Part shown: positions 43,449 through 51,914 of the stretch, in pieces
Layout: each line of letters begins with the position of its first letter
Position numbering within the stretch: position 1 is the stretch's first letter
Assembly (NCBI GenBank): GCA_016705325.1
Contig: JADIYJ010000008.1
Location: 1-64,000, forward strand
Direction of reading: 5' to 3'
Origin: Pseudomonadota bacterium
GTDB taxonomy: Bacteria > Pseudomonadota > Gammaproteobacteria > Steroidobacterales > Steroidobacteraceae
Length of the DNA stretch: 64,000 nt
Made by a program: the position numbers and the translations under genes
The notes under the pieces: model-generated
The model's database searches: none
Seen by the model: the letters and a program-made list of their open reading frames with translations, nothing else
What the model was told of the DNA's origin: nothing

Positions 43449-44270
43449 TCAGCCTGCAACCACCTGGCGTACAGCAGCAAAAACTGCCAGCGTGCTGTCG
43501 CGGAATTTCGCTCTTTTTTCTGGTTCAAACAGCTGCCAGGCGTCGCTGTCGGCCAGCATCAGGCCTTCCAGCAGCGGCACCAGGTCCGGCCGAATGCACT
43601 CGGGCACCTGCGCCTCGGTCAGGCTGCCTGGGTTCGGCCACTCCGGTACCACGTTCAAAGACTGATGCAGCAGGGCCGCCTGGACGATCAGTGCGGCCGC
43701 AGTTCCAGCACCGAACAGCTGCTCAATGCCCTGCAGGATCTCCGGCAGCGCGCGATTGTCCTGCATTGATCCCTTGCCGTCGGGAGTCGCAACGGAGGCG
43801 CTGAGGACCAACCGGCTCCAGGGTTCCAGCGTCGCCGGGTAGGCTGCGCCGGCCTGGAACCCCAGACGGGGCAACGTACGCGCCGCCATCGTCCCTGAGC
43901 GAAAGGCATGCAGGGCGTCGCGCTGGCCGGCGATGACCCGTTTTCCCAGGTCGTGGTACAGCACGCTCCATTCCAGCAAGGTTTGCAGGTGCTGCGAAGC
44001 CTGCCGGTATTCCGGCAGGAGCAGCAGCGCGATCAGGACCTGGGTGACGTGGTGCAGGGTGGTGCCGTCGGCATAGGCAGCCATCTCCTTCCAGCCGGGG
44101 GCAACGGTCTCGATGGCGGCCGTCTGGTCCGCCGTGTAGAAACTGCGGATTCGCCCGCCGAGCGCATCGCCATCCTGAATTTCACCGGCCTCGATCTGCC
44201 GGGCGAGGGCGCGGACAAATTCCAGCAGCTGCGGAAGTAGCTCCTCGAGTCGCGGGATGGTCGCTGCCAT
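43449..44270 (-). CDS. HD-domain phosphohydrolase-like protein
   Basis: A 273-residue protein with an HD-domain pattern: a first His in TLHHVTQVLIALLLL and the HD pair in WSVLYHDLGKRVIAGQRDAL, then helices up to VPLLEGLMLADSDAWQLFEP. Such domains hydrolyse phosphate esters, often of nucleotides; the substrate is unknown. The start at 44270 (MAATIPRLEELL) is preferred because the 24 upstream codons lie across the promoter palindrome. It is divergent from a MarR regulator that may control it. Confidence 0.7.
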   Translation of the reverse strand: MAATIPRLEELLPQLLEFVRALARQIEAGEIQDGDALGGRIRSFYTADQTAAIETVAPGWKEMAAYADGTTLHHVTQVLIALLLLPEYRQASQHLQTLLEWSVLYHDLGKRVIAGQRDALHAFRSGTMAARTLPRLGFQAGAAYPATLEPWSRLVLSASVATPDGKGSMQDNRALPEILQGIEQLFGAGTAAALIVQAALLHQSLNVVPEWPNPGSLTEAQVPECIRPDLVPLLEGLMLADSDAWQLFEPEKRAKFRDSTLAVFAAVRQVVAG

Positions 44271-44304
44271 TGGCGTCGTGTAGGTGTTGTCCACGGGACG
44301 GAAG

Positions 44305-44325
44305 TTATAGCATGGCATGATATAA
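44305..44325. promoter_or_regulatory. Palindromic operator between HD gene and marR-type gene
   Basis: TTATAGCATG-G-CATGATATAA has ten-base arms with one mismatch, in an AT-rich gap between divergent genes. MarR regulators bind palindromes of this size, so the adjacent MarR protein probably represses both directions from here. TATAA within the arm could be part of a -10. Confidence 0.6.
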
Positions 44326-44356
44326 AAACCGCTCTTCGTCATACCTTGCCCATCGC

Positions 44357-44788
44357 GTGCTTACCAGGAAACAGCTTGTCGCCCTGTCAGAGTTCCGCTA
44401 CCAGATCGCGCGATTCCAGCGCTTCAGCGTGGCTGCCTCGCGGGCGGGCGGGCTGACCCAGACGCAATACCTGATCTTGCTGCACATCGTCGGCCATCCT
44501 GAGCGCGACTGGGCCACCGTTGGCGAACTGGCGCATCGGCTGCAGGCAAGCCCGCACGGTACCGCCGCGCTCGTCAATCGCTGCATCGCGTTGCGGCTCG
44601 TCGCAAAGCACCGCAGCGCGGTGGACGGACGAAATGTCGAGGTGCATCTGACGGATCGAGGGCGACGTGCGGTGCACGGGGTCGCCCAGCGTCACCGCGA
44701 CGAATTGCAGTCGCTGCGGCAGATGTTCCGCGTCGTCGACGTCAACCAGGCTGCGCCGGTCGACGACCGGGAGGGGGCGCGGCGATGA
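44357..44788 (+). CDS. MarR-family transcriptional regulator
   Basis: A 143-residue regulator. The winged helix-turn-helix spans about 33-105: LTQTQYLILLHIVGHPERDW, then VGELAHRLQASPHGTAALVN and a wing HRSAVDGRNVEVHLTDRGRR. Dimerisation helices flank it. MarR proteins repress nearby genes until a ligand or oxidant releases them. The divergent HD-domain gene and the palindrome between them are the obvious targets. Start is GTG at 44357. Confidence 0.88.
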   Translation: MLTRKQLVALSEFRYQIARFQRFSVAASRAGGLTQTQYLILLHIVGHPERDWATVGELAHRLQASPHGTAALVNRCIALRLVAKHRSAVDGRNVEVHLTDRGRRAVHGVAQRHRDELQSLRQMFRVVDVNQAAPVDDREGARR

Positions 44789-44831
44789 ATTACCGTGACC
44801 GCAGACGTGCCCCTGGTGCCGTTGGGCTGCC

Positions 44832-45017
44832 ATGACGATCCTGTACTTCACGCTCGTGGCCATCGTCCTTTATATAGGTTGCGATCGCCTGCTCGACGTG
44901 CTCGAGCGCCGCGCCGGGCGTCGGTTCGAGCATCGTTCGCTGATTTTCTTCGGGCTGCTGCTGGGTGGCAGTCTGGTGACGTTTGCGGTGGTTCGCCGCT
45001 TCGTCGGTGTCGATTAG
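44832..45017 (+). CDS. Small two-helix membrane protein
   Basis: A 61-residue protein with two hydrophobic segments, ILYFTLVAIVLYIGCDRLLD and SLIFFGLLLGGSLVTFAVVR, joined by a basic loop. Function is unknown. It lies between the MarR regulator and the FNR-controlled respiratory operon, 172 bases before the first operon gene, and could belong to either unit. Confidence 0.55.
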   Translation: MTILYFTLVAIVLYIGCDRLLDVLERRAGRRFEHRSLIFFGLLLGGSLVTFAVVRRFVGVD

Positions 45018-45075
45018 CATCCAGGTGCGGGTACCAGGGATCATCGATCGTCGGCACTTTCTTTTTGCAGTGCAC

Positions 45076-45118
45076 TTGATTTATATCAAGGACGGGTACT
45101 GATTTGACGTTTAGTAAT
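45076..45118 (+). promoter_or_regulatory. FNR-type class II promoter of the heme-copper operon
   Basis: TTGATTTATATCAA (45076-45089) is a perfect FNR box (TTGAT-N4-ATCAA), within the longer palindrome CTTGATTTATATCAAG. A -10-like TAGTAAT begins at 45112, giving a start near 45124 and a box centre at -41.5. The first gene starts at 45189. Activation by FNR at low oxygen, or by a DNR/NNR relative responding to nitric oxide, is expected. Confidence 0.8.
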
Positions 45119-45188
45119 CGACTTCCGTGCGCTGGGCCACGCGAGTGCTCCGGGCGCGGTGAATAACGAACGATTTACAGGGGGCTAC

Positions 45189-45359
45189 ATGTCCGGACCA
45201 CAGTCCAACGAACCTGGTCAGCCAGAACGCACGCCTTTCTTCCAGCGCGTGCTCGACAATCCATTCCTGCTGCTGTTCCTCGGGGTCACGATCCCGACGG
45301 TCGTCTATCTCATCTGGGGAATCATGGAGATCATCCAGATTCCTCTCGCTTCACCCTGA
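45189..45359 (+). CDS. Small membrane subunit of the heme-copper enzyme
   Basis: A 56-residue protein with one transmembrane helix (NPFLLLFLGVTIPTVVYLIW) after a short hydrophilic N-terminus. It is the first gene of the operon, 15 bases before subunit II. Small single-helix subunits in this position are known for ba3-type enzymes (subunit IIa, CbaD-like). ATG at 45189 was chosen over an upstream in-frame ATG at 45159, which would place ten polar residues ahead of it. Confidence 0.65.
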   Translation: MSGPQSNEPGQPERTPFFQRVLDNPFLLLFLGVTIPTVVYLIWGIMEIIQIPLASP

Positions 45360-45374
45360 CCGGAGACCGCAGTC

Positions 45375-45911
45375 ATGGGAATCGCATCGCCGAGAGCGGG
45401 CTGGTGGAAAGAGCCCATTCACAAGGTCGAGCTGATCTGGATCATCGTCGCGTTCCTGTGGGGACTCGGGATGTTCTTCATGATGATCTACTGGCACGGT
45501 GCCGGTAATCAGAACCTCTCGAACGAAGCTTATCGGATTACGCCGGCGGCCTTCGCGGCCAAGGTCGACGAGATGACCGAGAAGTACACGGTGCGCCAGG
45601 AGGGCGCGTTCCCAGTCGTGCGCCCCCCGCCCGGCAGCGACGTCTACATGATGGGCCGCGTCTACATGTGGTGGCCGATGCTCGAACTCGTGAAGGGCGA
45701 AACCTACCGCCTGCACCTGTCGTCCATCGACCTGCAGCACGGCTTCTCCCTGCAACCGGTCAACATCAATCTCCAGGTGCACCCGGGATACGAGATGGTG
45801 GTGACGATGACGCCTAACCAGCTGGGCCAGTTCGGCATCGTCTGCAACGAGTACTGCGGTTTCGGGCATCACACGATGACCGGTCGCATCTACGTCGTCG
45901 ACAACAAATAA
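45375..45911 (+). CDS. Heme-copper enzyme subunit II with CuA centre
   Basis: A 178-residue B-type subunit II. One transmembrane helix (about 18-40) is followed by a cupredoxin domain facing the periplasm. CuA ligands are complete: H122 (in LQHGF), C157 and C161 (in CNEYCGFGHH), H165 and M168. It accepts electrons from a soluble carrier and passes them to subunit I. Both ba3 oxidases (CbaB) and CuA-containing nitric oxide reductases (NorY of sNOR) have this subunit, so it does not settle which reaction is catalysed. Confidence 0.88.
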   Translation: MGIASPRAGWWKEPIHKVELIWIIVAFLWGLGMFFMMIYWHGAGNQNLSNEAYRITPAAFAAKVDEMTEKYTVRQEGAFPVVRPPPGSDVYMMGRVYMWWPMLELVKGETYRLHLSSIDLQHGFSLQPVNINLQVHPGYEMVVTMTPNQLGQFGIVCNEYCGFGHHTMTGRIYVVDNK

Positions 45912-45921
45912 GGGGCCCGTC

Positions 45922-47622
45922 ATGACAGCTGCATCCCACTTTCGCACCTGCCCGACGACCGGCCTGAAGATCGACCGGTCCGCGGAAAATCTGATCAAGG
46001 CGAACGCCGTCGTTGCCGTGGTGTTCCTGCTCATCGGCGGCCTGTTCGGGCTCTCGATCGCGCTCACGCGCTGGCCCGCCGTGCACCTGCTCCCGGCCGA
46101 CTGGTTCTACCTCGCGCTGACGGCGCACGGCTTCGATGTGCTGCTGGCCTGGATCATCTTCTTCGAGATGGCGGTGCTGTATTTCGCCTCTGCCATACTG
46201 CTCAATTCGCGCATCGCTGCGCCTCGCTGGGGCTGGGCGCAGTTCTGGCTCATGCTGGTCGGCGCGCTGATGACCAACGTCGCCGTGCTGCAGGGCAACT
46301 CGTCCGTCATGTTCACGTCCTACCCACCCCTGGTGGCGGCCCCGCACTTCTACCTCGGCCTGGTGCTGTTCGCCGTGGGCGCCCTGATCGGTTGCGCGGT
46401 GTTCTTCGGCACACTGGTGGTGGCCAGGGACGAGAAGACCTACCAGGGCTCGGTACCGCTGGTCACCTTCGGCGCCATCACCGCGGCGATCATCGCCGTC
46501 TTCACGCTGGCCTGCGGCGCGATCATCCTCATCCCGACCTTCCTGTGGTCGGTGGGCATCATCAGCGGCGTCGACCCGCTGATGTACAAGCTGGTCTGGT
46601 GGGGCATGGGCCATTCGTCACAGCAGATCAACGTCGCTGCGCACGTTGCCGTCTGGTATGCCATCGGCGCCATGGTGCTTGGAGCCAAGCCGATCTCCGA
46701 GAAAGTCAGCCGCATGGCGTTCCTCATGTACATCCTGTTCCTGCAGCTTGCGAGTGCGCACCATCTGCTGGTTGAGCCCGGCGTGAGCTCTAGCTGGAAG
46801 ATCTTCAATACCAGCTATGCGATGTACCTGGCCGTCCTCGGCAGCATGATCCACGGCATGACCGTGCCGGGCGCGATCGAGGCTGCGCAACGCGCCAAGG
46901 GCTTCAACAAGGGCCTGTTCGAGTGGTTGCGCAAGGCGCCCTGGGGCAACCCGGCCTTCGCCGGCATGTTCCTGTCGCTGGTGATGTTCGGCTTCCTTGG
47001 CGGCATCTCCGGTGTCGTGATGGGCACCGAGCAGATCAACCTGATCATCCACAACACGATCTATGTGCCGGGGCACTTCCACGCGACCGTGGTCGCCGGG
47101 ACGACGCTGGCGTTCATGGCGATCACCTATCTCCTCGTGCCGCTGATCTTCCGTCGGGAGGTCATGTTCAAGAAGATCGCCCAGTGGCAGCCGTACGTGT
47201 TCGGGCTGGGCATCGCCGGGATCTCGCTGTTCATGATGGGTGCCGGAACCCTCGGGGTGCCGCGCAGGCACTGGGACATCACGTTCGCGGATGCGCTGTC
47301 CCAGTTCCAGTTCTCGCCGGCTGCGTTCCTGATGCTTGCACTCAACGGACTTTCGGCGATCGTGGCCGCGATCGGCGGCGCGATGTACATCGTCGTCGTG
47401 GTCTGCTCGGTCTTCCTTGGCCGCAAGATCGGCGACAACGAGGTGGTGCAGCTCGGGCCGGTCTCGGGCGCGGCATCGGCAGCAGCAGTGGCTCGCTATG
47501 GCAACGAGGGAACGCTCAAGATCCCCGGCACGGTCGTGCTGGTCGCTGTGTTCTTCGTGTCGTTCGTCCTGTACTACTTCGTGAACTGGAAATACCTCGC
47601 CGAGGTCTGGCCACTGAAGTAG
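45922..47622 (+). CDS. B-type heme-copper subunit I; oxidase or nitric oxide reductase
   Basis: A 566-residue protein with about 13 transmembrane helices. Metal ligands are present: H69 and H387 for the low-spin haem, H385 for the high-spin haem (GHFHA), and CuB ligands H231, H280 and H281. In T. thermophilus ba3 the helix VI motif is GHPxVY, with the cross-linked Tyr four residues after the His; here it is GHSSQQINV, putting Q235 there. No Tyr occupies the cbb3-type position on helix VII either. Nitric oxide reductases of the superfamily lack this Tyr. A ba3-like (CbaA) oxidase or an sNOR/NorS-like NO reductase are the alternatives. Confidence 0.85.
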   Translation: MTAASHFRTCPTTGLKIDRSAENLIKANAVVAVVFLLIGGLFGLSIALTRWPAVHLLPADWFYLALTAHGFDVLLAWIIFFEMAVLYFASAILLNSRIAAPRWGWAQFWLMLVGALMTNVAVLQGNSSVMFTSYPPLVAAPHFYLGLVLFAVGALIGCAVFFGTLVVARDEKTYQGSVPLVTFGAITAAIIAVFTLACGAIILIPTFLWSVGIISGVDPLMYKLVWWGMGHSSQQINVAAHVAVWYAIGAMVLGAKPISEKVSRMAFLMYILFLQLASAHHLLVEPGVSSSWKIFNTSYAMYLAVLGSMIHGMTVPGAIEAAQRAKGFNKGLFEWLRKAPWGNPAFAGMFLSLVMFGFLGGISGVVMGTEQINLIIHNTIYVPGHFHATVVAGTTLAFMAITYLLVPLIFRREVMFKKIAQWQPYVFGLGIAGISLFMMGAGTLGVPRRHWDITFADALSQFQFSPAAFLMLALNGLSAIVAAIGGAMYIVVVVCSVFLGRKIGDNEVVQLGPVSGAASAAAVARYGNEGTLKIPGTVVLVAVFFVSFVLYYFVNWKYLAEVWPLK

Positions 47623-47630
47623 GAGCGAAC

Positions 47631-48551
47631 ATGCAGGATGCTGTCGCCCAGGATGCGGTTCTCGCCGGGAAGCGATCTTCCTGGCGCAGCGCGGTCGAGG
47701 TCTTCAAGCCGCGTATCGGGCTGGAGATCATGTTCGCCGGCATCGCCGGCGTAGCGATGGCACAGGGAGCAGGACTGCCGCTGCCGCAGTTGCTGGTGCT
47801 GGCGACAGCGGTCTTCCTGGCCGCTGCCAGCGCCGGGGCGCTCAACCACCTGGTCGAGCGCGACCTCGACGCCCGCATGTCCCGCACTCGCGGACGTCCG
47901 TTCGTCACCGGCAAGCTCGCCGGTGGATCGCTCTGGATCGCAGTGATCGGCTTGCTGCTGGCGTTTGCGGTCGTGTCGGCCGGGCTGTCGACGAACTGGC
48001 TGGCTGCGACGTTCGTGTTCCTCGGGGCCTTCACCTACGGAGTCGTCTACACCCTGTGGCTGAAGCGGCGGACGTGGCTGAACATCGTCGTGGGTGGTCT
48101 GGCCGGCAGTTTCGCCGTGCTCGCCGGTGCCGCGGCGGTGAACCCGGACCTCGGGCCGGCGGCGTGGACGTTTGCGGTCGTGCTGTTTCTCTGGACTCCG
48201 CCGCACTTCTGGAGCCTCGCCATGTATTACCGCCAGGACTACGCCGATGCGGGCGTACCCATGCTGCCGGTGGTGTTTGGTGACCGGGTCGCAGCCCGTG
48301 TGATCCTCGGTCACACGCTGCCGCTGGTGCTTCTGGCGCTGTTGCCGGTCGCCTGGGGCGCGGGGACGTTCTACCTTGCGTGCGCCGTGGCGGGCGGCGC
48401 GTATTTCCTTTATCGCAGCGTCCTCCTCGTGCGTGAGCCGACGCAGAAGAATGCGATCCGCAACTTCCTGGCGTCCCTGCTGCAGTTGACCCTGCTGCTG
48501 GTCGGGGCCATCGTCGATGGAGCCGTGGCAGGCCATCTGGTCGCCTACTGA
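47631..48551 (+). CDS. ctaB: Protoheme IX farnesyltransferase (haem O synthase)
   Basis: A 306-residue UbiA-family membrane enzyme with about nine helices. The two aspartate motifs are present: NHLVERDLDARMSRTRGRPF (DxxxD region) and YYRQDYADAGVPMLPVVFG. FKPRIGLEIMFAG is the usual N-terminal opening. It farnesylates haem B to haem O for the partner enzyme. No haem A synthase (ctaA) gene is visible in the operon, so the enzyme may carry haem O or use haem A made elsewhere. The gene starts eight bases after subunit I. Confidence 0.92.
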   Translation: MQDAVAQDAVLAGKRSSWRSAVEVFKPRIGLEIMFAGIAGVAMAQGAGLPLPQLLVLATAVFLAAASAGALNHLVERDLDARMSRTRGRPFVTGKLAGGSLWIAVIGLLLAFAVVSAGLSTNWLAATFVFLGAFTYGVVYTLWLKRRTWLNIVVGGLAGSFAVLAGAAAVNPDLGPAAWTFAVVLFLWTPPHFWSLAMYYRQDYADAGVPMLPVVFGDRVAARVILGHTLPLVLLALLPVAWGAGTFYLACAVAGGAYFLYRSVLLVREPTQKNAIRNFLASLLQLTLLLVGAIVDGAVAGHLVAY

Positions 48552-48554
48552 GCC

Positions 48555-49361
48555 ATGCGCGCGCACCCTCGAAGGCAAACGCTGCAAGGCGGGCTCCTGG
48601 CATTTGTCGCGTGTGCGGCAAGCGCGGGAGTGTTCGCACAGACTGCGGCCTCTGACGACGCCGCCGCGCTGGCGACCAGCCAGGCGGCGATCACCCGGCA
48701 ACTCGGCGATTACCAGTTCGTCGACCAGCGCGGACAGGCGTTCCGACTGTCGGATCTCAGCGGCAAGCCGGTCGTGCTCAGCCTCGTCTACAGCAGTTGC
48801 TACTACGTCTGTTCGGGCCTGACCGTGCACCTGCGCGACGTCAGCAAGGTCGCGCGCAAAGCGCTTGGCCCGGACAGTTTCACCGTGCTGACGGTCGGCT
48901 TCGACACGCCGAACGACACGCCCGAACGGATGCGGTTGTTTGCGCAGGATCGTGGCGCGGACATGCCGGGGTGGTATTTCGCCAGCACGGACGCCGCGAC
49001 GCTGGAGCGGCTCACGCGCGACGTTGGCTTCACTTACCGGGCCTCGCCCAAGGGCTTCGACCACATCACGCAGACGACGGTCATCGACCGCGCCGGACGC
49101 GTGGTGCTGCAGGTGTACGGCCAGGACTTCAATCCGCCGAATCTGGTCGAGCCGCTGAAACGACTCATCCGCGGCCAGGAGATCGAGCGCGGCACGCTGG
49201 CCGGTATGATTCGCTCGGTGAAGCTTTTCTGCACGATCTACGATCCGGCCAGCGGCCGCTATCGCTTCGACTACTCGATCGTCGCCGACGCGATCGCGGG
49301 CATCCTCGCCCTTGGCATGGTGGCAATCGCGATCGCGATTTCATGGCGGAACTCGCATTGA
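48555..49361 (+). CDS. SCO1/SenC-family copper chaperone with C-terminal membrane helix
   Basis: A 268-residue protein with a signal peptide (about 1-28) and a thioredoxin-fold SCO domain with copper-binding CYYVC in SLVYSSCYYVCSGLTVHLRD. A final transmembrane helix (about 245-263) is unusual, since SCO proteins are normally anchored at the N-terminus. SCO proteins deliver copper to CuA of subunit II. The gene starts three bases after ctaB. A second SCO gene ends the operon. In published sNOR clusters a senC gene follows the two NOR subunits. Confidence 0.85.
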   Translation: MRAHPRRQTLQGGLLAFVACAASAGVFAQTAASDDAAALATSQAAITRQLGDYQFVDQRGQAFRLSDLSGKPVVLSLVYSSCYYVCSGLTVHLRDVSKVARKALGPDSFTVLTVGFDTPNDTPERMRLFAQDRGADMPGWYFASTDAATLERLTRDVGFTYRASPKGFDHITQTTVIDRAGRVVLQVYGQDFNPPNLVEPLKRLIRGQEIERGTLAGMIRSVKLFCTIYDPASGRYRFDYSIVADAIAGILALGMVAIAIAISWRNSH

Positions 49362-49401
49362 CCGGGTCGGCATCCGCTGCCTGCAGACAGGATCGAATGG
49401 C

Positions 49402-51516
49402 GTGAAGTTGCTCAAATCGGGATTGCGCGCGCTGTTCCTGCGGCTGGAACAGGTCTGCGAGAAGTTCTTCGGGCCGGGTTTGAATCCGCTGGTGCAGCTC
49501 GGTTCGCTGGGCTGGTTCCTGTTCTGGATCGTCACCGTCACCGGCATCTACATCTACGTGTTTTTCGACACGGGCGTGACGCAGGCTTACGCGTCTCTCG
49601 AGTACCTCTCGCGCGAGCAGTGGTACCTCGGCGGCATCATGCGCAGCCTGCATCGCTATGCCTCGGACGCGATGGTCGTGGTCGTGATGCTGCACCTGCT
49701 GCGCGAATTCGCGATGGATCGCATGCGCGGCAACCGCTGGTTCCCGTGGGTCACCGGCGTGCCGCTGCTGTGGTTCCTTTACGCGTGCGGCATTACCGGC
49801 TACTGGCTGGTGTGGGACCAGCTCGCCCAGTACGTGGCGATCGCCACCACGGAATGGCTCGACAGCATCGGCATTTTTGCGGAACCCATCGCGCGGAACT
49901 TCCTCGACAGCTCGCACCTGGCCGGGCGGTTCTTCACGCTGATGGCCTACATTCACATCGCCGTGCCGCTGATCATGCTGCTGTTCATGTGGGTGCACAT
50001 CCAGCGCCATGCCCATGCCAGGGTGAACCCGCCGCGCAGGCTTGGTGTCGCCGTGCTCGGGGCCCTCCTTGCACTCTCGCTGGTCGTGCCGGCCATGAGC
50101 CAGGCGCCGGCGGACCTGGATCGCGCCCCGTTCGAGGTCGGCCTCGACTGGTTCTATCTCACGGCGTACCCGCTGCTCGACGTCGTGAGCGGCCGCACGC
50201 TCTGGGCAGTGCTGGTCGGCGGCAGCGTGTTCCTGACCCTGCTGCCGTGGCTGCCGCCGCTGCGCAAGGCGCCTGTCGCCGTGGTCAACCTCGAAAACTG
50301 CAATGGCTGCGGGCGTTGTTTCGCTGACTGTCCATTCGGTGCAATCACGATGGTCGGGCGGACCGACGGCGCCGAATTCGACCAGGAGGCCCGCGTCGAC
50401 GCCGACATGTGCATGAGTTGCGGAATCTGCGTCGGAGCCTGCCCGACCGCCACGCCGTTCCGCCGTGCCAGCGCGCTGGTGCCCGGCATCGAATTGCCGG
50501 CGGATCCGATTGCCGGCCTGCGCGACCAGGTGGTCGCTGCGACAGCGAAACTGCAGGGTAATGACCGCGTGGTCGTCGTCCGGTGCGCGCACGCCGGCAA
50601 CCTCGACGCACTGGCGGATCCGGGTGTCGCCGTGCTCGCCATGCCGTGCGTAGGCATGCTGCCGCCTTCATTCATCGACCTCGTGATCTCGCGCAAGCAC
50701 GCCGACGGTGTGCTGATTGCCGGTTGCGCCGAGGAAGACTGCTACGAAAGGCTCGGTGATCGGTGGACGGAAGAGCGCATCGGCAGCCAGAGGGACCCGT
50801 ACCTGCGTGATCGGGTGGACCGCGACCGGGTGGCCGTGTCGTGGGCGTCGCCCGTGCAGCAGCATCGGACCAGGGAATCCCTGGCGCAATTCCGACAGCA
50901 CCTGCAGGACCTCGCCGCGTCAGGGCGGCCGGCGCGTACCGGCGTGGCCTGGCGGGCGCGGATGAAGCAGTTGCCCTTGCCGCTGCGCTTCGCCGGCCAG
51001 GTGGTTGTGCTCGGGGCCGTCGCGGTACTGGTGGGGTGGTTCGCCACGCGACCGACCTACGCCTACCTGAATCACGATCAAGCCCTGCTCAAGCTGAGCT
51101 TCAGTCATGCCGCCCGGTCGTTGAAGGAGTGTCGTCACTACAGTCCGCAGGAACTCGCGAACCTGCCGTTTGCAGAGCGGACGGCCACGACGTGCGAGCG
51201 CGGGCGGTGGCCCGTGCACCTGGAACTCCTCCTCAATGGACGGGTGATTCATCGCGCCACCCACCTGCCGGCAGGATTGTGGGATGACGGTCCTTCGACG
51301 GTCTATGCAAGCTTCCGCGTGCCGGCAGGCACGCACCATCTCACGGCGCGCCTTCGCGACAGTGGCCGCACGACGGGATTCGACTACGAAAGTTCGGCCA
51401 CGGTCACGCTCAGCCCCGGCCAGAACTACGTGGTCGATTTCCGCGGTACGGAAGGAGGTTTTCAGTTCGGCCGCGCGTCAGCTCATGGTCCGGCTACGCA
51501 GGAGACCCCGCCATGA
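49402..51516 (+). CDS. Fusion of cytochrome b, two [4Fe-4S] ferredoxin and MvhD domains
   Basis: A 704-residue fusion. Residues about 25-285 are a cytochrome b (bc1/b6-type) domain with both haem pairs at canonical spacing: H84/H98 and H185/H199. Residues 295-350 hold two [4Fe-4S] motifs, C300-C303-C306-C310 and C337-C340-C343-C347. Residues about 388-500 are an MvhD/FlpD-type domain (VVVVRCAHAGN, then HADGVLIAGCAEEDCYERLG), known as an electron-transfer subunit of hydrogenase/heterodisulfide reductase complexes. A further helix (about 555) and a beta-rich extracytoplasmic domain end the protein. Start is GTG at 49402. It may move electrons between quinone and the heme-copper enzyme or an Hdr-like partner. 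Confidence 0.85.
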   Translation: MKLLKSGLRALFLRLEQVCEKFFGPGLNPLVQLGSLGWFLFWIVTVTGIYIYVFFDTGVTQAYASLEYLSREQWYLGGIMRSLHRYASDAMVVVVMLHLLREFAMDRMRGNRWFPWVTGVPLLWFLYACGITGYWLVWDQLAQYVAIATTEWLDSIGIFAEPIARNFLDSSHLAGRFFTLMAYIHIAVPLIMLLFMWVHIQRHAHARVNPPRRLGVAVLGALLALSLVVPAMSQAPADLDRAPFEVGLDWFYLTAYPLLDVVSGRTLWAVLVGGSVFLTLLPWLPPLRKAPVAVVNLENCNGCGRCFADCPFGAITMVGRTDGAEFDQEARVDADMCMSCGICVGACPTATPFRRASALVPGIELPADPIAGLRDQVVAATAKLQGNDRVVVVRCAHAGNLDALADPGVAVLAMPCVGMLPPSFIDLVISRKHADGVLIAGCAEEDCYERLGDRWTEERIGSQRDPYLRDRVDRDRVAVSWASPVQQHRTRESLAQFRQHLQDLAASGRPARTGVAWRARMKQLPLPLRFAGQVVVLGAVAVLVGWFATRPTYAYLNHDQALLKLSFSHAARSLKECRHYSPQELANLPFAERTATTCERGRWPVHLELLLNGRVIHRATHLPAGLWDDGPSTVYASFRVPAGTHHLTARLRDSGRTTGFDYESSATVTLSPGQNYVVDFRGTEGGFQFGRASAHGPATQETPP

Positions 51517-51914
51517 CCCTGCTCGAATGGCGTGACGATTTCCGCATCGGCATCGCCGAAGTCGATCACGAACATCAGCTGTTGATCGGCCTCATCAACA
51601 AGGTGCATGCCGCCCTGGAGGCGGATCGCTCCGCCGATCGCATCGAGGAATTCCTCGGCGAAATCCACGCCGGCATCTCGGCGCATTTCGCTCTCGAAGA
51701 AAAGGACATGCGGTCGCGCAAGTACACGGAGTTCAGTCAGCACAAGGCGGATCACGAGCGTTTGCTCGACGACATCCGCGACATCATGGATGAGTACAGC
51801 GTGCACGGGGTGCTTGACGACCAGGCGCTCTCGAACCGCCTGGCCAGCTGGTTCGGCGACCATTTCAGGACCTACGACGCGCGGCTGCACAGGTTCCTGC
51901 TCGATCGGCCGTGA
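51513..51914 (+). CDS. Bacteriohemerythrin
   Basis: A 133-residue four-helix protein with the diiron ligand pattern of bacteriohemerythrins: H in VDHEHQLLIGLINK, HxxxE in SAHFALEEKDM, HxxxH in QHKADHERLLDDI and a C-terminal HF plus D in WFGDHFRTYDARLH. Such proteins bind oxygen or nitric oxide reversibly. It overlaps the fusion gene stop by four bases and the following SCO gene by four, so it is translated with the operon. Delivering substrate to, or shielding, the heme-copper enzyme is a natural inference. Confidence 0.92.
   Translation: MTLLEWRDDFRIGIAEVDHEHQLLIGLINKVHAALEADRSADRIEEFLGEIHAGISAHFALEEKDMRSRKYTEFSQHKADHERLLDDIRDIMDEYSVHGVLDDQALSNRLASWFGDHFRTYDARLHRFLLDRP

Noticed and set aside
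45922..47622. Firm label of the heme-copper enzyme as a ba3 oxidase
   Set aside because: Overall similarity and CuA fit, but the helix VI tyrosine is replaced by Gln235, so the reaction is left open.
47574..49064. 496-codon minus-strand frame
   Set aside because: Antisense to ctaB and the SCO gene, which carry complete family motifs.
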